Part shown: piece after piece, positions 1 through 7,988 of the stretch
Layout of the letters: every line of letters begins with the position of its first letter
Numbering within the stretch: the first letter of the stretch is position 1
Assembly: GCA_003022125.1 (NCBI GenBank)
Contig: PXQH01000001.1
Span: 97,323-161,322 of the forward strand
Direction of reading: 5' to 3'
Length of the DNA stretch: 64,000 nt
DNA from: Cyanobacteria bacterium QS_8_64_29
Lineage (GTDB): Bacteria > Cyanobacteriota > Cyanobacteriia > Cyanobacteriales > Rubidibacteraceae
Made by a program: the position numbers and the translations under genes
The notes under the pieces: model-generated
Databases searched by the model: none
What the model saw: the letters and a program-made list of their open reading frames with translations, nothing else
Told to the model about the DNA's origin: nothing

Positions 1-1360
1 GGTTGAGCAACTCCAAATCGCGATCGCTGCCGGCATCGTCGCCAGCCGCGGGGACCCCATCCGTTGCTTTCGCTTCGCTCAGGCTCGGTCGCTGCTGGGG
101 CCCGCTCGGGCGCTCGCCATCCGGCTCGCCCGGCAGGCGCGCCAGGTGCCCCAGTCCTTCGCAGCTGGTGCAGGTTTGGCTAAAGAGCTCGTACAAGCTT
201 TTGCCTTCGCGCTTGCGGGTCAGCTCGATTAGGCCCAGCTCGGAGAGTTGGGCGATTTGGGGTTTGGCCTTGTCAGCTTGGAGGGCCTGGTCGAAGTACT
301 CCAGCACGCGCAGCTGATCGCGCCGCGACTCCATGTCGATGAAATCGACAATAATCACCCCGCCGATTTTGCGCAGGCGCAACTGGCGGGCGATCTCCCA
401 AGCTGCCTCGCAGTTGGTCCACAATACGGTCTCGCGCGCGGTGGCCGAGCGCGTAAACGAGCCGGAGTTGACATCGACGACGGTTAGGGCCTCGGTGGGC
501 TCGATGACAATGTGGCCGCCCGAGGGCAGCTCTACGCGCGGCTTGAGCGCCTCCCGGATGGTGGCTGTGATGCGGAAGTAGTCCAGGATGGGCTGGGACT
601 CGCGGTGGCGATCAAGCACGACCCCACTGAGTTTTTGCCCCCCATTCCAGTTGGTTAGCTGTTGTTTGACTTGCTTGAGCGCGGGGTCAGAGTCGACCAC
701 AATGCGGTTGACGTCGCTGGAGTAGCTATCGCGCAAAACCCGCTGAATGAAATCGTCGTCGCGCGTCAGTAGGGCAGGGGGCTTGGCCGTGCCGGCCTGC
801 TCCTGGATTTGCTCCCACTGCGATTGCAGCGATTCCAGATCCTCAACGATGGTTTCTTCGGGTTGGCCCTCAGCCTCGGTTCGCACCAGCAACCCCATAC
901 CGGCTGGCTTGGTCAAAACGCCCAGCGCGCGCAAGCGGTTGCGCTCGCTGTCCTGGCTGATGCGCTGGGAGAGATTGACGCCTTTGCCGTAGGGCATGAG
1001 AACGACGTAGCGCCCCGGCAGCGTAATGTTGCCGGTCAGCCGCGGCCCTTTGGTGCTGGTCGGTTCCTTCATCACCTGCACCAGCACCTTTTGGTACGGC
1101 ACGAGCAGCTCGGTGATGGTGCCCGCGCTGCGCTTTTGCCGCAGCGGCCCTAAATCGGTAACGTGCATGAAGCCGTTGCGCTCGGCATCGCCGATGTTGA
1201 CGAATGCCGCATCAATGCCGGGGATGATGTTCTCGACAACCCCGAGATAGATATCGCCGACCTGCTGTTTGCCGGCTGCAACGACAAACTCGTCGATGCG
1301 ATCCTCAGCAAAGACAGCAGCAACGTGATACTGCTCCGCAATGACGATTTGCTTGGGCAT
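1..1360 (-). CDS. rne: Ribonuclease E/G, 5' part (3' end outside window)
   Basis: Endoribonuclease that starts mRNA decay and rRNA processing. The 453 visible residues begin MPKQIVIAEQ and include an S1-like RNA-binding region (about 35-115, with DIYLGVVENI and NGFMHVTDL). The catalytic core has the metal-binding aspartates in VVDVNSGSF (about residue 293) and IIVDFIDM (about 338). A zinc-link CTSC follows near residue 400. All hallmark residues of the family are present. The gene runs off the left edge, so the non-catalytic C-terminal tail is not visible; cyanobacterial RNase E is usually 600-700 residues. The start chosen is the ATG at 1358-1360, which gives the normal family N-terminus. 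A T-rich stretch lies in the leader upstream. Confidence 0.95.
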   Translation of the reverse strand, partial: MPKQIVIAEQYHVAAVFAEDRIDEFVVAAGKQQVGDIYLGVVENIIPGIDAAFVNIGDAERNGFMHVTDLGPLRQKRSAGTITELLVPYQKVLVQVMKEPTSTKGPRLTGNITLPGRYVVLMPYGKGVNLSQRISQDSERNRLRALGVLTKPAGMGLLVRTEAEGQPEETIVEDLESLQSQWEQIQEQAGTAKPPALLTRDDDFIQRVLRDSYSSDVNRIVVDSDPALKQVKQQLTNWNGGQKLSGVVLDRHRESQPILDYFRITATIREALKPRVELPSGGHIVIEPTEALTVVDVNSGSFTRSATARETVLWTNCEAAWEIARQLRLRKIGGVIIVDFIDMESRRDQLRVLEYFDQALQADKAKPQIAQLSELGLIELTRKREGKSLYELFSQTCTSCEGLGHLARLPGEPDGERPSGPQQRPSLSEAKATDGVPAAGDDAGSDRDLELLN

Positions 1361-1704
1361 GCATTTTCCTCAAAACGGTTCACCGAATCCAGCAGCAGCC
1401 CCAGCAGCGGCTGGTGCCTTCAGTCGCCAAAAAAATTAGCCAAGACGCATCCCCACGCCAGTCAATGCAGCGCTCGCCGCAGGCCGGAGTTGGGCGCCGG
1501 ACAACCTTGATTCGCACGGGCAGCCGCTAGTGCCCGCTGGGCTGCCATCCAGTCGCGCGGCAACGCCGGGAGCGCCTGTCAGCGCGCCTTGTAGCCGTTG
1601 CGATCGCCACTCTCGAGCGCCGGAGCGTTGCGCCAGTCGCGCCGCATTGGCTGGAACGGGCGGGATTGCCTTTGACCGTAACGGCTGTAGGCGTTACTGG
1701 CAAG
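1361..1704 (-). promoter_or_regulatory. rne leader and upstream region, with a U-rich box
   Basis: This stretch between iscS and rne holds no convincing gene. On the transcribed (minus) strand a U-rich run (complement of aaaaaaatta, 1429-1438) lies about 70 bases before the rne start. Cyanobacterial rne mRNAs are known to have long leaders with AU-rich boxes cut by RNase E itself, giving autoregulation. That this run does the same here is inference. No clear hairpin terminator for iscS is seen, so read-through from iscS into rne is possible. Confidence 0.35.
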
Positions 1705-2898
1705 CTAGCCGCCAGAGGAAGTTGGCTTCGCGGCGGCAACTGTCTCGGCCGAGCGCAGCGATCGGACGGTCGCGACGGTCTGGCGAGCGACGCGATCGAT
1801 CTGCTCGGCGGTATTGTCGCGCCCGATGCCAAAGCGCAGCGACGCGCGCGCCAGCCGATCCGAGCGCCCCAACGCTTTCAGAACGTGGGAAGGGGCGCTC
1901 GAGCCCGAGCTGCAAGCCGAGCCCGCAGACACGGCCGCTACGGCCATCACCCCCGATAGCAGGGACAAACCATCAACACCGGCAACGCTGATGTTGAGAT
2001 TGCCCGGCAAGCGCTCGCTGGGGTGGCCGTTGAGATAAAGGCTGTCCAAGGCTGCGCTCAGCTGGGCCCACAGGCGCTGCCGCAGCTGCCGCTGGTGTTG
2101 CGCCCGCGCTGCCATCTCAGCGCAGCCCAGCTCGATTGCCTTGGCCATGCCCGCGATTTGGGGCGGATAGAGCGTTCCGGGGCGCAAGTTGCCTTCTTGG
2201 CCGCCGCCGTGCATCTGCGGTGCCAGGCGCGCGCGCCGCTGGCGCTGCCGCACGTAGAGCGCCCCAATTCCCTTGGGACCGTAGGCCTTGTGCGCGGTCA
2301 GCGACATCAGATCCACTGCCAGCGCATCCACCGACAGCGGTACCCGGGCGATCGCCTGGGCGGCATCGGTGTGGAACGGCACCCCGTGCTCCCGGCAAAT
2401 AGCCCCAATTTCGCCAATCGGTTGCAGCACGCCAATCTCATTGTTGGCCACCATGACCGAAACCAGTACCGTATCGCGGCGCAGGGCTTGCGCCACCTGC
2501 TGGGGATCGAGCAGCCCTTGGGCATTCACAGGCAGGTAGGTGACCTCAAACCCCAACTGCTCCAGGTAATTGCAGGGATCGAGGACGGCGCGGTGCTCGG
2601 TCTGCACCGTCACAATGTGGCGGCCGCGGCGAAAGTACGCCTCGGCCGTTCCCTTAATGGCGAGGTTGTTGGCTTCAGTAGCGCCGCTGGTAAACGCGAT
2701 CTCATCGGGGGTGGCCCCAATGGCCTCAGCCACCGTTTGGCGGGCGCGTTCGACCGCTGCCTCGGCTTCCCAGCCGTAGGCGTGAACCCCGCTGGCGGGA
2801 TTGCCAAAGCGTTGGTTGAAATAGGGCAGCATGGCCTCCACGACCCGCTCGTCAACGGGTGTAGTGGCGTGGCAATCGAGATAGATGGGATGCGACAT
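1705..2898 (-). CDS. iscS: Cysteine desulfurase (IscS/NifS family)
   Basis: PLP enzyme that removes sulfur from cysteine to give alanine and a protein-bound persulfide for Fe-S clusters and thiolated cofactors. It is 397 residues, normal for the family. It shows the substrate-binding start YLDCHATTPVD, a histidine in TEHRAVLD (about 102), the PLP lysine in LTAHKAYGPKG (K204), and the sulfur-carrying cysteine in SAGSACSSGS (C329). The extended loop around that cysteine points to the group I (IscS/NifS) type rather than SufS. It is divergent from folK with 68 bases between the starts and lies upstream of rne on the same strand. No other isc or nif genes are adjacent, so a housekeeping role is likely. 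Confidence 0.93.
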   Translation of the reverse strand: MSHPIYLDCHATTPVDERVVEAMLPYFNQRFGNPASGVHAYGWEAEAAVERARQTVAEAIGATPDEIAFTSGATEANNLAIKGTAEAYFRRGRHIVTVQTEHRAVLDPCNYLEQLGFEVTYLPVNAQGLLDPQQVAQALRRDTVLVSVMVANNEIGVLQPIGEIGAICREHGVPFHTDAAQAIARVPLSVDALAVDLMSLTAHKAYGPKGIGALYVRQRQRRARLAPQMHGGGQEGNLRPGTLYPPQIAGMAKAIELGCAEMAARAQHQRQLRQRLWAQLSAALDSLYLNGHPSERLPGNLNISVAGVDGLSLLSGVMAVAAVSAGSACSSGSSAPSHVLKALGRSDRLARASLRFGIGRDNTAEQIDRVARQTVATVRSLRSAETVAAAKPTSSGG

Positions 2899-2966
2899 GG
2901 GGCCATTGCAACGGCGCTTGCTAAGTTGATTTCTAGTGTATCGAGCCGCTGCTGGATGCTGCGCCC

Positions 2967-3458
2967 ATGGCCGCCCCCAACAGCGACACGGCCGCGATCG
3001 CGCTCGGTAGCAACTTGGGCGAGTCCCAAGCGATCTTGGAGCGCGCCCTCGCGCGGCTCGAGCGCGAGCCCGAGCTGACCGTGCAGCAGCGCTCGCGCTG
3101 GTATCGCACCGTCCCCATAGGGCCGCCCCAGCCCGCCTTCGTCAACGGCAGCGCGCTGCTGGCCAGCACGCTGCCGCCAAAAGCGCTGCTCGAGCGCTTG
3201 CTGGCCGTCGAGACCGAGTTCGGGCGCCAGCGCCAGCAGCGCTGGGGACCGCGGGTCCTCGATTTGGATCTGATCCTATTCGGACAGGTGATCGCGGCCA
3301 CGCCCCAGTTGCAGCTGCCGCACCCGCGCCTGTCCGAGCGGGCCTTTGTGCTGGTGCCGCTAGCCGAGATTGCCCCCCACTGGCGGCATCCCGTCTCGGG
3401 GCAAACCATGGCCTCGCTGGCGCAAGCGCTAGACTGGTCCGGCGTATGCCCGCTCTGA
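2967..3458 (+). CDS. folK: HPPK, 6-hydroxymethyl-7,8-dihydropterin pyrophosphokinase
   Basis: Transfers pyrophosphate from ATP to 6-hydroxymethyl-7,8-dihydropterin in folate synthesis. At 163 residues it has the family length. It shows the N-terminal IALGSNLG motif, the FVNGSALL strand, and the signature RWGPRVLDLDLILFG containing the two metal-binding aspartates (DLDL). The later PHPRLSERAFVLVPLAEIAP block is also typical. The Nudix gene starts six bases after its stop and the photolyase gene overlaps that one, so the three likely form one transcript. Deazaflavin-type photolyases use a folate-like or 8-HDF antenna, but a functional link with folK is only a guess. Confidence 0.95.
   Translation: MAAPNSDTAAIALGSNLGESQAILERALARLEREPELTVQQRSRWYRTVPIGPPQPAFVNGSALLASTLPPKALLERLLAVETEFGRQRQQRWGPRVLDLDLILFGQVIAATPQLQLPHPRLSERAFVLVPLAEIAPHWRHPVSGQTMASLAQALDWSGVCPL
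2994..3001. repeat. HIP1 octamer GCGATCGC (one example of many)
   Basis: GCGATCGC is scattered through coding and non-coding DNA in this window, for example here in folK and at 20-27 in rne. High HIP1 density is a known mark of many cyanobacterial genomes. Confidence 0.9.
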
Positions 3459-3464
3459 CCTGCC

Positions 3465-4019
3465 ATGCCCCCCGGCTCGGAACCGCCGCAGCTGCTCAAG
3501 CAGCGCTTGCGCTACCAAGGCCGCAAGTTCGACTTTGAAGTCAATGCCCTGCGCCTGCCCAACCAAAGCGAGGGCGACTGGGAGTGCATCCGCCATCCCG
3601 GTGGCGCCCTGGCCGTACCGGTAACGTCCCAAGGCGAGCTGGTGCTGGTGCGGCAGTATCGCTTCACCGTCAGCGACCGGCTGCTGGAGTTTCCTGCCGG
3701 AACGCTCGAACCGGGGGAAAGCGCCGCCACCACCATCGCGCGCGAAATTGAGGAAGAGATTGGCTACCGCACCCACCGCTGGCAAGCGCTGGGGGAGTTT
3801 GCCCTCGCGCCCGGCTATTCGGACGAATACATCTATGCCTTCCTGGCACGCGAGCTGGAGCTGCTAGCTGCGCCTCCCAGCGGCGATGCCGATGAGGACA
3901 TCGAGATCGTGACCCTAACGCCCCAGGCGCTCGAGGATGCCATTCGGGCTGGCGAGCCTGTGGATGCCAAATCCATCGGTAGCTTTTGGCTGGCGCGCCC
4001 GCATTTGGAGGCGGCATGA
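3465..4019 (+). CDS. Nudix hydrolase, ADP-ribose pyrophosphatase-like
   Basis: Hydrolyses a nucleoside diphosphate linked to another group; the best guess is ADP-ribose. The 184-residue protein carries a full Nudix box, GX5EX7REUXEEXGU, as GTLEPGES followed by IAREIEEEIGY (about residues 79-101). The preceding LVRQYRFTV and LEFPAGTLEPGE segments are typical of the ADP-ribose pyrophosphatase (NudF) branch. It starts six bases after folK and its TGA overlaps the photolyase ATG as ATGA, which suggests translational coupling. The substrate cannot be fixed from sequence alone. Confidence 0.88.
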   Translation: MPPGSEPPQLLKQRLRYQGRKFDFEVNALRLPNQSEGDWECIRHPGGALAVPVTSQGELVLVRQYRFTVSDRLLEFPAGTLEPGESAATTIAREIEEEIGYRTHRWQALGEFALAPGYSDEYIYAFLARELELLAAPPSGDADEDIEIVTLTPQALEDAIRAGEPVDAKSIGSFWLARPHLEAA

Positions 4020-5455
4020 GCGAGCGGGTCCTGTTTTGGCACCGCCGCGATCTGCGCGCCTCCGACAACATCGGCCTGGCCGCTGCCCACCGGCAAAGCG
4101 AGCGCGTGGTGGGCGCGTTTTGCTTTGACCCGGCCTTACTGGGACCGGCAGTGGCCCCTGCCCGTGTTGCATACCTGCTAGGTTGCCTGCGCGAGCTGCA
4201 GCAGCGCTACTGGCAAGCGGGCAGCGAGCTGCTGGTGCTGTACGATGACCCCAGCCGCGGCATTCCAGCGCTCGCGGCGGCGATTGGGGCCAGCGCGGTC
4301 TTTTGGAATTGGGATATCGAGCCCTACGCCCGAGCTCGCGATCGCGCCGTGGGCGAGGCCCTGCACGAGCGCGGTATTGCCGCGCACGGCTACTGGGACC
4401 AGCTGCTGCATGCCCCCGGCGAGATCCGGACGCAATCGAGCAGCCAACCTTATACGGTCTTTGGGCCGTTTGCCCGCAACTGGCAGCGCCAGCCCAAGGC
4501 AGCACCCGCGGCCGCCTTGGAGGCAGCGCAGGGGTTGAGCGAGCAAGAGCGGCGCGCCGCCCAAGCAGCCGGTGCCCGGTCGCTGCCGAGCGAGCGCGAG
4601 CTGGGCTTTAGCTGGCGCGGTGAGCTGCCGCTAGCACCGGGCGAGGCGGCAGCGCGGCAGCGCCTGACCGCCTTTTGTGATCGCGCCTTGGGCGACTACG
4701 GCTGGCAGCGCGACTTCCCGGCGGTTGAAGGCACCTCCCAGCTTAGTGCCGCGCTCAAACTGGGGGCCATCGGCATTCGCGAGGTGTGGCAGGCGGCCAG
4801 CGCCACAGGCACCACCAGCCGCAGCGAGGAAGCCAGCCACAGCGTGCAAGCCTGGCAGCAGGAGCTGGCCTGGCGCGAGTTCTACCAGCATGCCCTGTAC
4901 TTTTTCCCCAAGCTGGCCGATGGACCTTACCGGCGAGTGTTTGTGGGCTTTCCGTGGGACAACGATCCCGAGCGCTTCGCGGCGTGGTGCGCCGGGCAAA
5001 CGGGCTATCCCATTGTGGATGCCGCCATGCGCCAGCTCAATGCCGTGGGCTGGATGCACAACCGCTGCCGCATGATCGTGGCGAACTTTTTGACCAAAGA
5101 TCTGCTCGTTGACTGGCGCTGGGGCGAGCGCTACTTCATGCAAGCGCTTTTTGACGGCGATTTGGCTGCCAACAACGGCGGCTGGCAATGGAGTACCTCG
5201 TGTGGGCTCGATCCCAAGCCGCTGCGCGTGTTCAACCCCACTACCCAGGCCCGCAAGTTCGACCCTGAAGGCGAGTACGTGCGCGCTTGGGTGCCGGAGC
5301 TGCGATCGCTGGAGCCGGAAGCGCTCGTTAGCGGCAACATCCCGGAGGCCGAGCGCGATCGCTGCGGCTATCCGCCCCCCATTGTCGACCACCACCAGCA
5401 GCAGCGCACGTTCAAAGCGCGCTACCAGCAGCAAAAAGCGGCTGCCGATGCCTAA
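4016..5455 (+). CDS. phr: Class I CPD deoxyribodipyrimidine photolyase
   Basis: Flavoprotein that repairs UV-induced pyrimidine dimers using blue light. At 479 residues it matches class I enzymes. The N-terminal antenna domain starts VLFWHRRDLRASDN. The C-terminal FAD domain has WQQELAWREFYQH, YPIVDAAMRQL, the MHNRCRMIVANFLTKDL block, and the tryptophan-rich NNGGWQWSTSCGLDPKP segment. A further in-frame start lies 30 bases upstream, but the ATG at 4016 overlaps the Nudix stop (ATGA) and gives the standard N-terminus. Its stop lies two bases from the stop of the convergent epimerase gene. A cryptochrome function is less likely given the full photolyase core. Confidence 0.93.
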   Translation: MSERVLFWHRRDLRASDNIGLAAAHRQSERVVGAFCFDPALLGPAVAPARVAYLLGCLRELQQRYWQAGSELLVLYDDPSRGIPALAAAIGASAVFWNWDIEPYARARDRAVGEALHERGIAAHGYWDQLLHAPGEIRTQSSSQPYTVFGPFARNWQRQPKAAPAAALEAAQGLSEQERRAAQAAGARSLPSERELGFSWRGELPLAPGEAAARQRLTAFCDRALGDYGWQRDFPAVEGTSQLSAALKLGAIGIREVWQAASATGTTSRSEEASHSVQAWQQELAWREFYQHALYFFPKLADGPYRRVFVGFPWDNDPERFAAWCAGQTGYPIVDAAMRQLNAVGWMHNRCRMIVANFLTKDLLVDWRWGERYFMQALFDGDLAANNGGWQWSTSCGLDPKPLRVFNPTTQARKFDPEGEYVRAWVPELRSLEPEALVSGNIPEAERDRCGYPPPIVDHHQQQRTFKARYQQQKAAADA

Positions 5456-5457
5456 CG

Positions 5458-6420
5458 CTAACCGGTTGCAGCCTCATAGGTGGCCTGCATCCAGGCCCAC
5501 TGCTGCTGCAATCCGGACTCTAGCGGCACTTGCGGTCGATAGCCCAGCACCCGATGCGCCCGCGAGACATCGGCCCCCGTATGGCGCGCATCGCCCATGG
5601 CGCGCTCGGCGTAGCGACGTTGCAGCGACCGACCGACCGTCCGCTCGATGGCATCCAGCACCTCGGTCAGCGCGACGCGGCTGCCGCCGCCGACGTTGAT
5701 GGCCTGCCCTACCGCTTCTGGGGCTTGCGCGGCCGCCAAGTTGGCAGCGACGGCATCGCTGATGAAGGTAAAATCGCGCGTCTGCCGGCCGTCACCGTAA
5801 ACGGCGATGGGCTCGCCGGCAAGCGCGGCCCGGAAAAACTTGTGAAACGCCATATCCGGTCGCTGCCGCGGGCCGTAGACGGTGAAGTAGCGCAGCGCCG
5901 TCGCCGGAACGCCGAAGTTTTGCCAGTAGAGCCAGCAGAGCTGCTCGGCAGCCAGCTTGGTGATGCCGTAGGGGGAGATGGGCTGCGGGCAAACCGACTC
6001 GGGGGTGGGCAGGGTCTCGGCATTGCCGTAGACCGAGGAGGTGGAGGCAAAGACAAAACGCTGCAACCCCGAGGCATGCTTGGCGGCCTCCAGCATGCAC
6101 TGGGTGGCATTGATGTTGCGTTCGGTGTAGTCCCCAAAGCCTTGCCCCCAACTGGCGCGTACGCCTGCTTGGGCCGCTTGGTGAAATACCGTCGAGCTTT
6201 GCGCCAGCAGCGCCGGCCAATCGAGCGTCTGAATCTCGCCCGCGATGAGCTCGAACGCCGCATGGGACTGCAGCGCCGCGACGTTTTGGCGCTTGAGCGC
6301 TGCATCGTAGTAGTCGTTGAAGCTGTCGATGCCGATGACGCGCTCGCCCTGCTGTAGCAGCGCTTCGGCCACGTGAGAGCCGATAAAACCGGCAGCACCA
6401 GTTACTAGATGGGTTGCCAT
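5458..6420 (-). CDS. NAD-dependent epimerase/dehydratase (UDP-glucuronate 4-epimerase-like)
   Basis: Short-chain dehydrogenase-type sugar-nucleotide enzyme of 320 residues. The NAD-binding motif is TGAAGFIGSH near the N-terminus. The catalytic YxxxK is in SPYGITKLAAEQL, and the ASTSSVYG motif supplies the serine/threonine of the triad. The segment VIGIDSFNDYYDAALKR and the block YFTVYGPRQRPDMAFHKF are typical of UDP-glucuronate 4-epimerases and the related WbpP group. It probably makes a sugar precursor for surface polysaccharide. It is convergent with photolyase and divergent from purD. The exact substrate is uncertain. Confidence 0.82.
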   Translation of the reverse strand: MATHLVTGAAGFIGSHVAEALLQQGERVIGIDSFNDYYDAALKRQNVAALQSHAAFELIAGEIQTLDWPALLAQSSTVFHQAAQAGVRASWGQGFGDYTERNINATQCMLEAAKHASGLQRFVFASTSSVYGNAETLPTPESVCPQPISPYGITKLAAEQLCWLYWQNFGVPATALRYFTVYGPRQRPDMAFHKFFRAALAGEPIAVYGDGRQTRDFTFISDAVAANLAAAQAPEAVGQAINVGGGSRVALTEVLDAIERTVGRSLQRRYAERAMGDARHTGADVSRAHRVLGYRPQVPLESGLQQQWAWMQATYEAATG

Positions 6421-6530
6421 GGTCCCCCTTGCAACGGACGGACTGGATTCTAGCGGCTCGTGGCAACCGGGCCGCGTCCAGCCAGCACCGGCAGCAGCTT
6501 ACAATTTGAGCGGACACTTGCGGGGCGGTT

Positions 6531-7793
6531 ATGAAGGTTGCCGTCATTGGGAGTGGGGGGCGCGAGCACGCGCTGGCCTGGAAGCTATTGCAATCGCCGC
6601 ACATCGAGCGCGCCTTCTGCCTGCCCGGTAATGGCGGGACTGCTCGGACGGCCGGCTGTCAGAACGTTGCCCTCGCTGCCGACGATTTCGCCGGCATTGC
6701 GCGCTGCGTGCAGGAGCGCGGCATCGAGCTGGCCGTGGTCGGACAGGAAGGACCGCTGGCACAGGGGTTAACCGACTACCTGCACGAGCGCGGCATCCCC
6801 ACCTTCGGTCCCACCCAAGCAGGCGCGCAGCTCGAGGCCAGCAAGGCTTGGACCAAGGATCTGCTGGCCTCGGCCGGCATCCCCACCGCAGCCGCCGCGA
6901 CGTTCACCAATGCCACCGCTGCCCATGACTACGTACGCCGCCAGGGCGCGCCCCTGGCTGTCAAAGCCGACGGCTTGGCAGCGGGCAAAGGCGTCGTCAT
7001 TGCTACGACGGTGGCGCAAGCCCAGGCCGCGATCGCCGAGCTATTCCAACAGGGCCATACCGCGCTGGTCGTTGAGGAGTGCTTGCAGGGGGACGAGCTC
7101 ACGGTCATGGCCCTCACGGACGGGCAGACCGTGCGTCCGCTGCTGCCTTCCCAGGACTACAAGCGCATTGGCGAGGGCGACACGGGGGCCAATACCGGAG
7201 GCATGGGGGCTTGCGCGCCCGCACCGCTGGCTGATGGCGCCCTAATGGCGCGCATCGAGCAGGAGATCTTGCAACCCACCGTGAGCGCGCTGCGATCGCG
7301 CGGCATTGACTATCGGGGCGTGCTCTATGCCGGCTTGATGGTGACCCCCCAAGGCGAGCCTCGCGTGCTGGAGTTCAATTGCCGCTTTGGCGATCCCGAA
7401 ATCCAGGCCGTACTGCCGCTGCTGCGCTCGCCGCTGGATGAGCTGCTGCTGGCCTGTACCGAGCGTCGGCTGGCAGCAGTACCAGCGCTGCAATGGTATC
7501 CCCAGCGAGCGGTTTGCGTCGTAACCGCCGCGCAAGGCTATCCCGGTGCCTATGAAAAAGGCCATGCCATCACCGGTCTAGCTGAGGCGCAGCAGGCTGG
7601 GGGGGTGCTGTTTCATGCCGGAACCCAGCACACCGAGCAGGGGGGATGCGTCACCGCTGGCGGTCGGGTCCTGGCCGTGACGGCCACTGGCGAGACGTTC
7701 GAGCGGGCGCGCGCCCAGGCTTATGCTGCGACCGAGCGCATCGCGTTTGCTGGCAAGTACTACCGCCGCGACATCGGCGATCGCCTCAGCTAA
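6531..7793 (+). CDS. purD: Phosphoribosylamine-glycine ligase
   Basis: Second step of de novo purine synthesis: joins glycine to 5-phosphoribosylamine using ATP. The 420 residues match GARS. It begins MKVAVIGSGGREHALAWKL, the diagnostic N-terminus. The ATP-grasp region includes PLAVKADGLAAGKGV and VEECLQGDEL, followed by LPSQDYKRIGEGDTGANTGG and the metal-binding RVLEFNCRFGDPE. Cyanobacteria commonly keep purD beside nblS, as here, with nblS 195 bases downstream in the same direction. Nothing looks unusual. Confidence 0.96.
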   Translation: MKVAVIGSGGREHALAWKLLQSPHIERAFCLPGNGGTARTAGCQNVALAADDFAGIARCVQERGIELAVVGQEGPLAQGLTDYLHERGIPTFGPTQAGAQLEASKAWTKDLLASAGIPTAAAATFTNATAAHDYVRRQGAPLAVKADGLAAGKGVVIATTVAQAQAAIAELFQQGHTALVVEECLQGDELTVMALTDGQTVRPLLPSQDYKRIGEGDTGANTGGMGACAPAPLADGALMARIEQEILQPTVSALRSRGIDYRGVLYAGLMVTPQGEPRVLEFNCRFGDPEIQAVLPLLRSPLDELLLACTERRLAAVPALQWYPQRAVCVVTAAQGYPGAYEKGHAITGLAEAQQAGGVLFHAGTQHTEQGGCVTAGGRVLAVTATGETFERARAQAYAATERIAFAGKYYRRDIGDRLS

Positions 7794-7819
7794 GGCGCCG
7801 GGCGATCGCGCGCTGTCAA

Positions 7820-7880
7820 ATCTGATATAAACTTATATTAAGATAAACTTAAGGGAACAAAGATTCCCTAACTTTAATCT
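7820..7880 (+). promoter_or_regulatory. AT-rich island with direct repeats upstream of nblS
   Basis: A short AT-rich patch in GC-rich surroundings. The 9-base word ATAAACTTA occurs twice, at 7827-7835 and 7843-7851, exactly 16 bases apart. It is followed by an inverted repeat AGGGAA-CAAAGA-TTCCCT at about 7852-7869. It lies between purD and nblS and probably holds the nblS promoter or a regulator site. Which protein binds is unknown, and the inverted repeat could instead be a weak purD terminator. Confidence 0.4.
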
Positions 7881-7988
7881 CGCAGCGGCTGCCGAGCGGC
7901 CGCCCGCAATTGCCCTAGCGGGCAAAATGCGTTGCCGTCAGGCGGCTGCGGCCGCACCCCTAAAACGCGCTAGCGACTACACCCACTG

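Noticed and set aside
2023..3078. 351-codon frame antisense to iscS
   Set aside because: Shadow frame; iscS has all catalytic residues.
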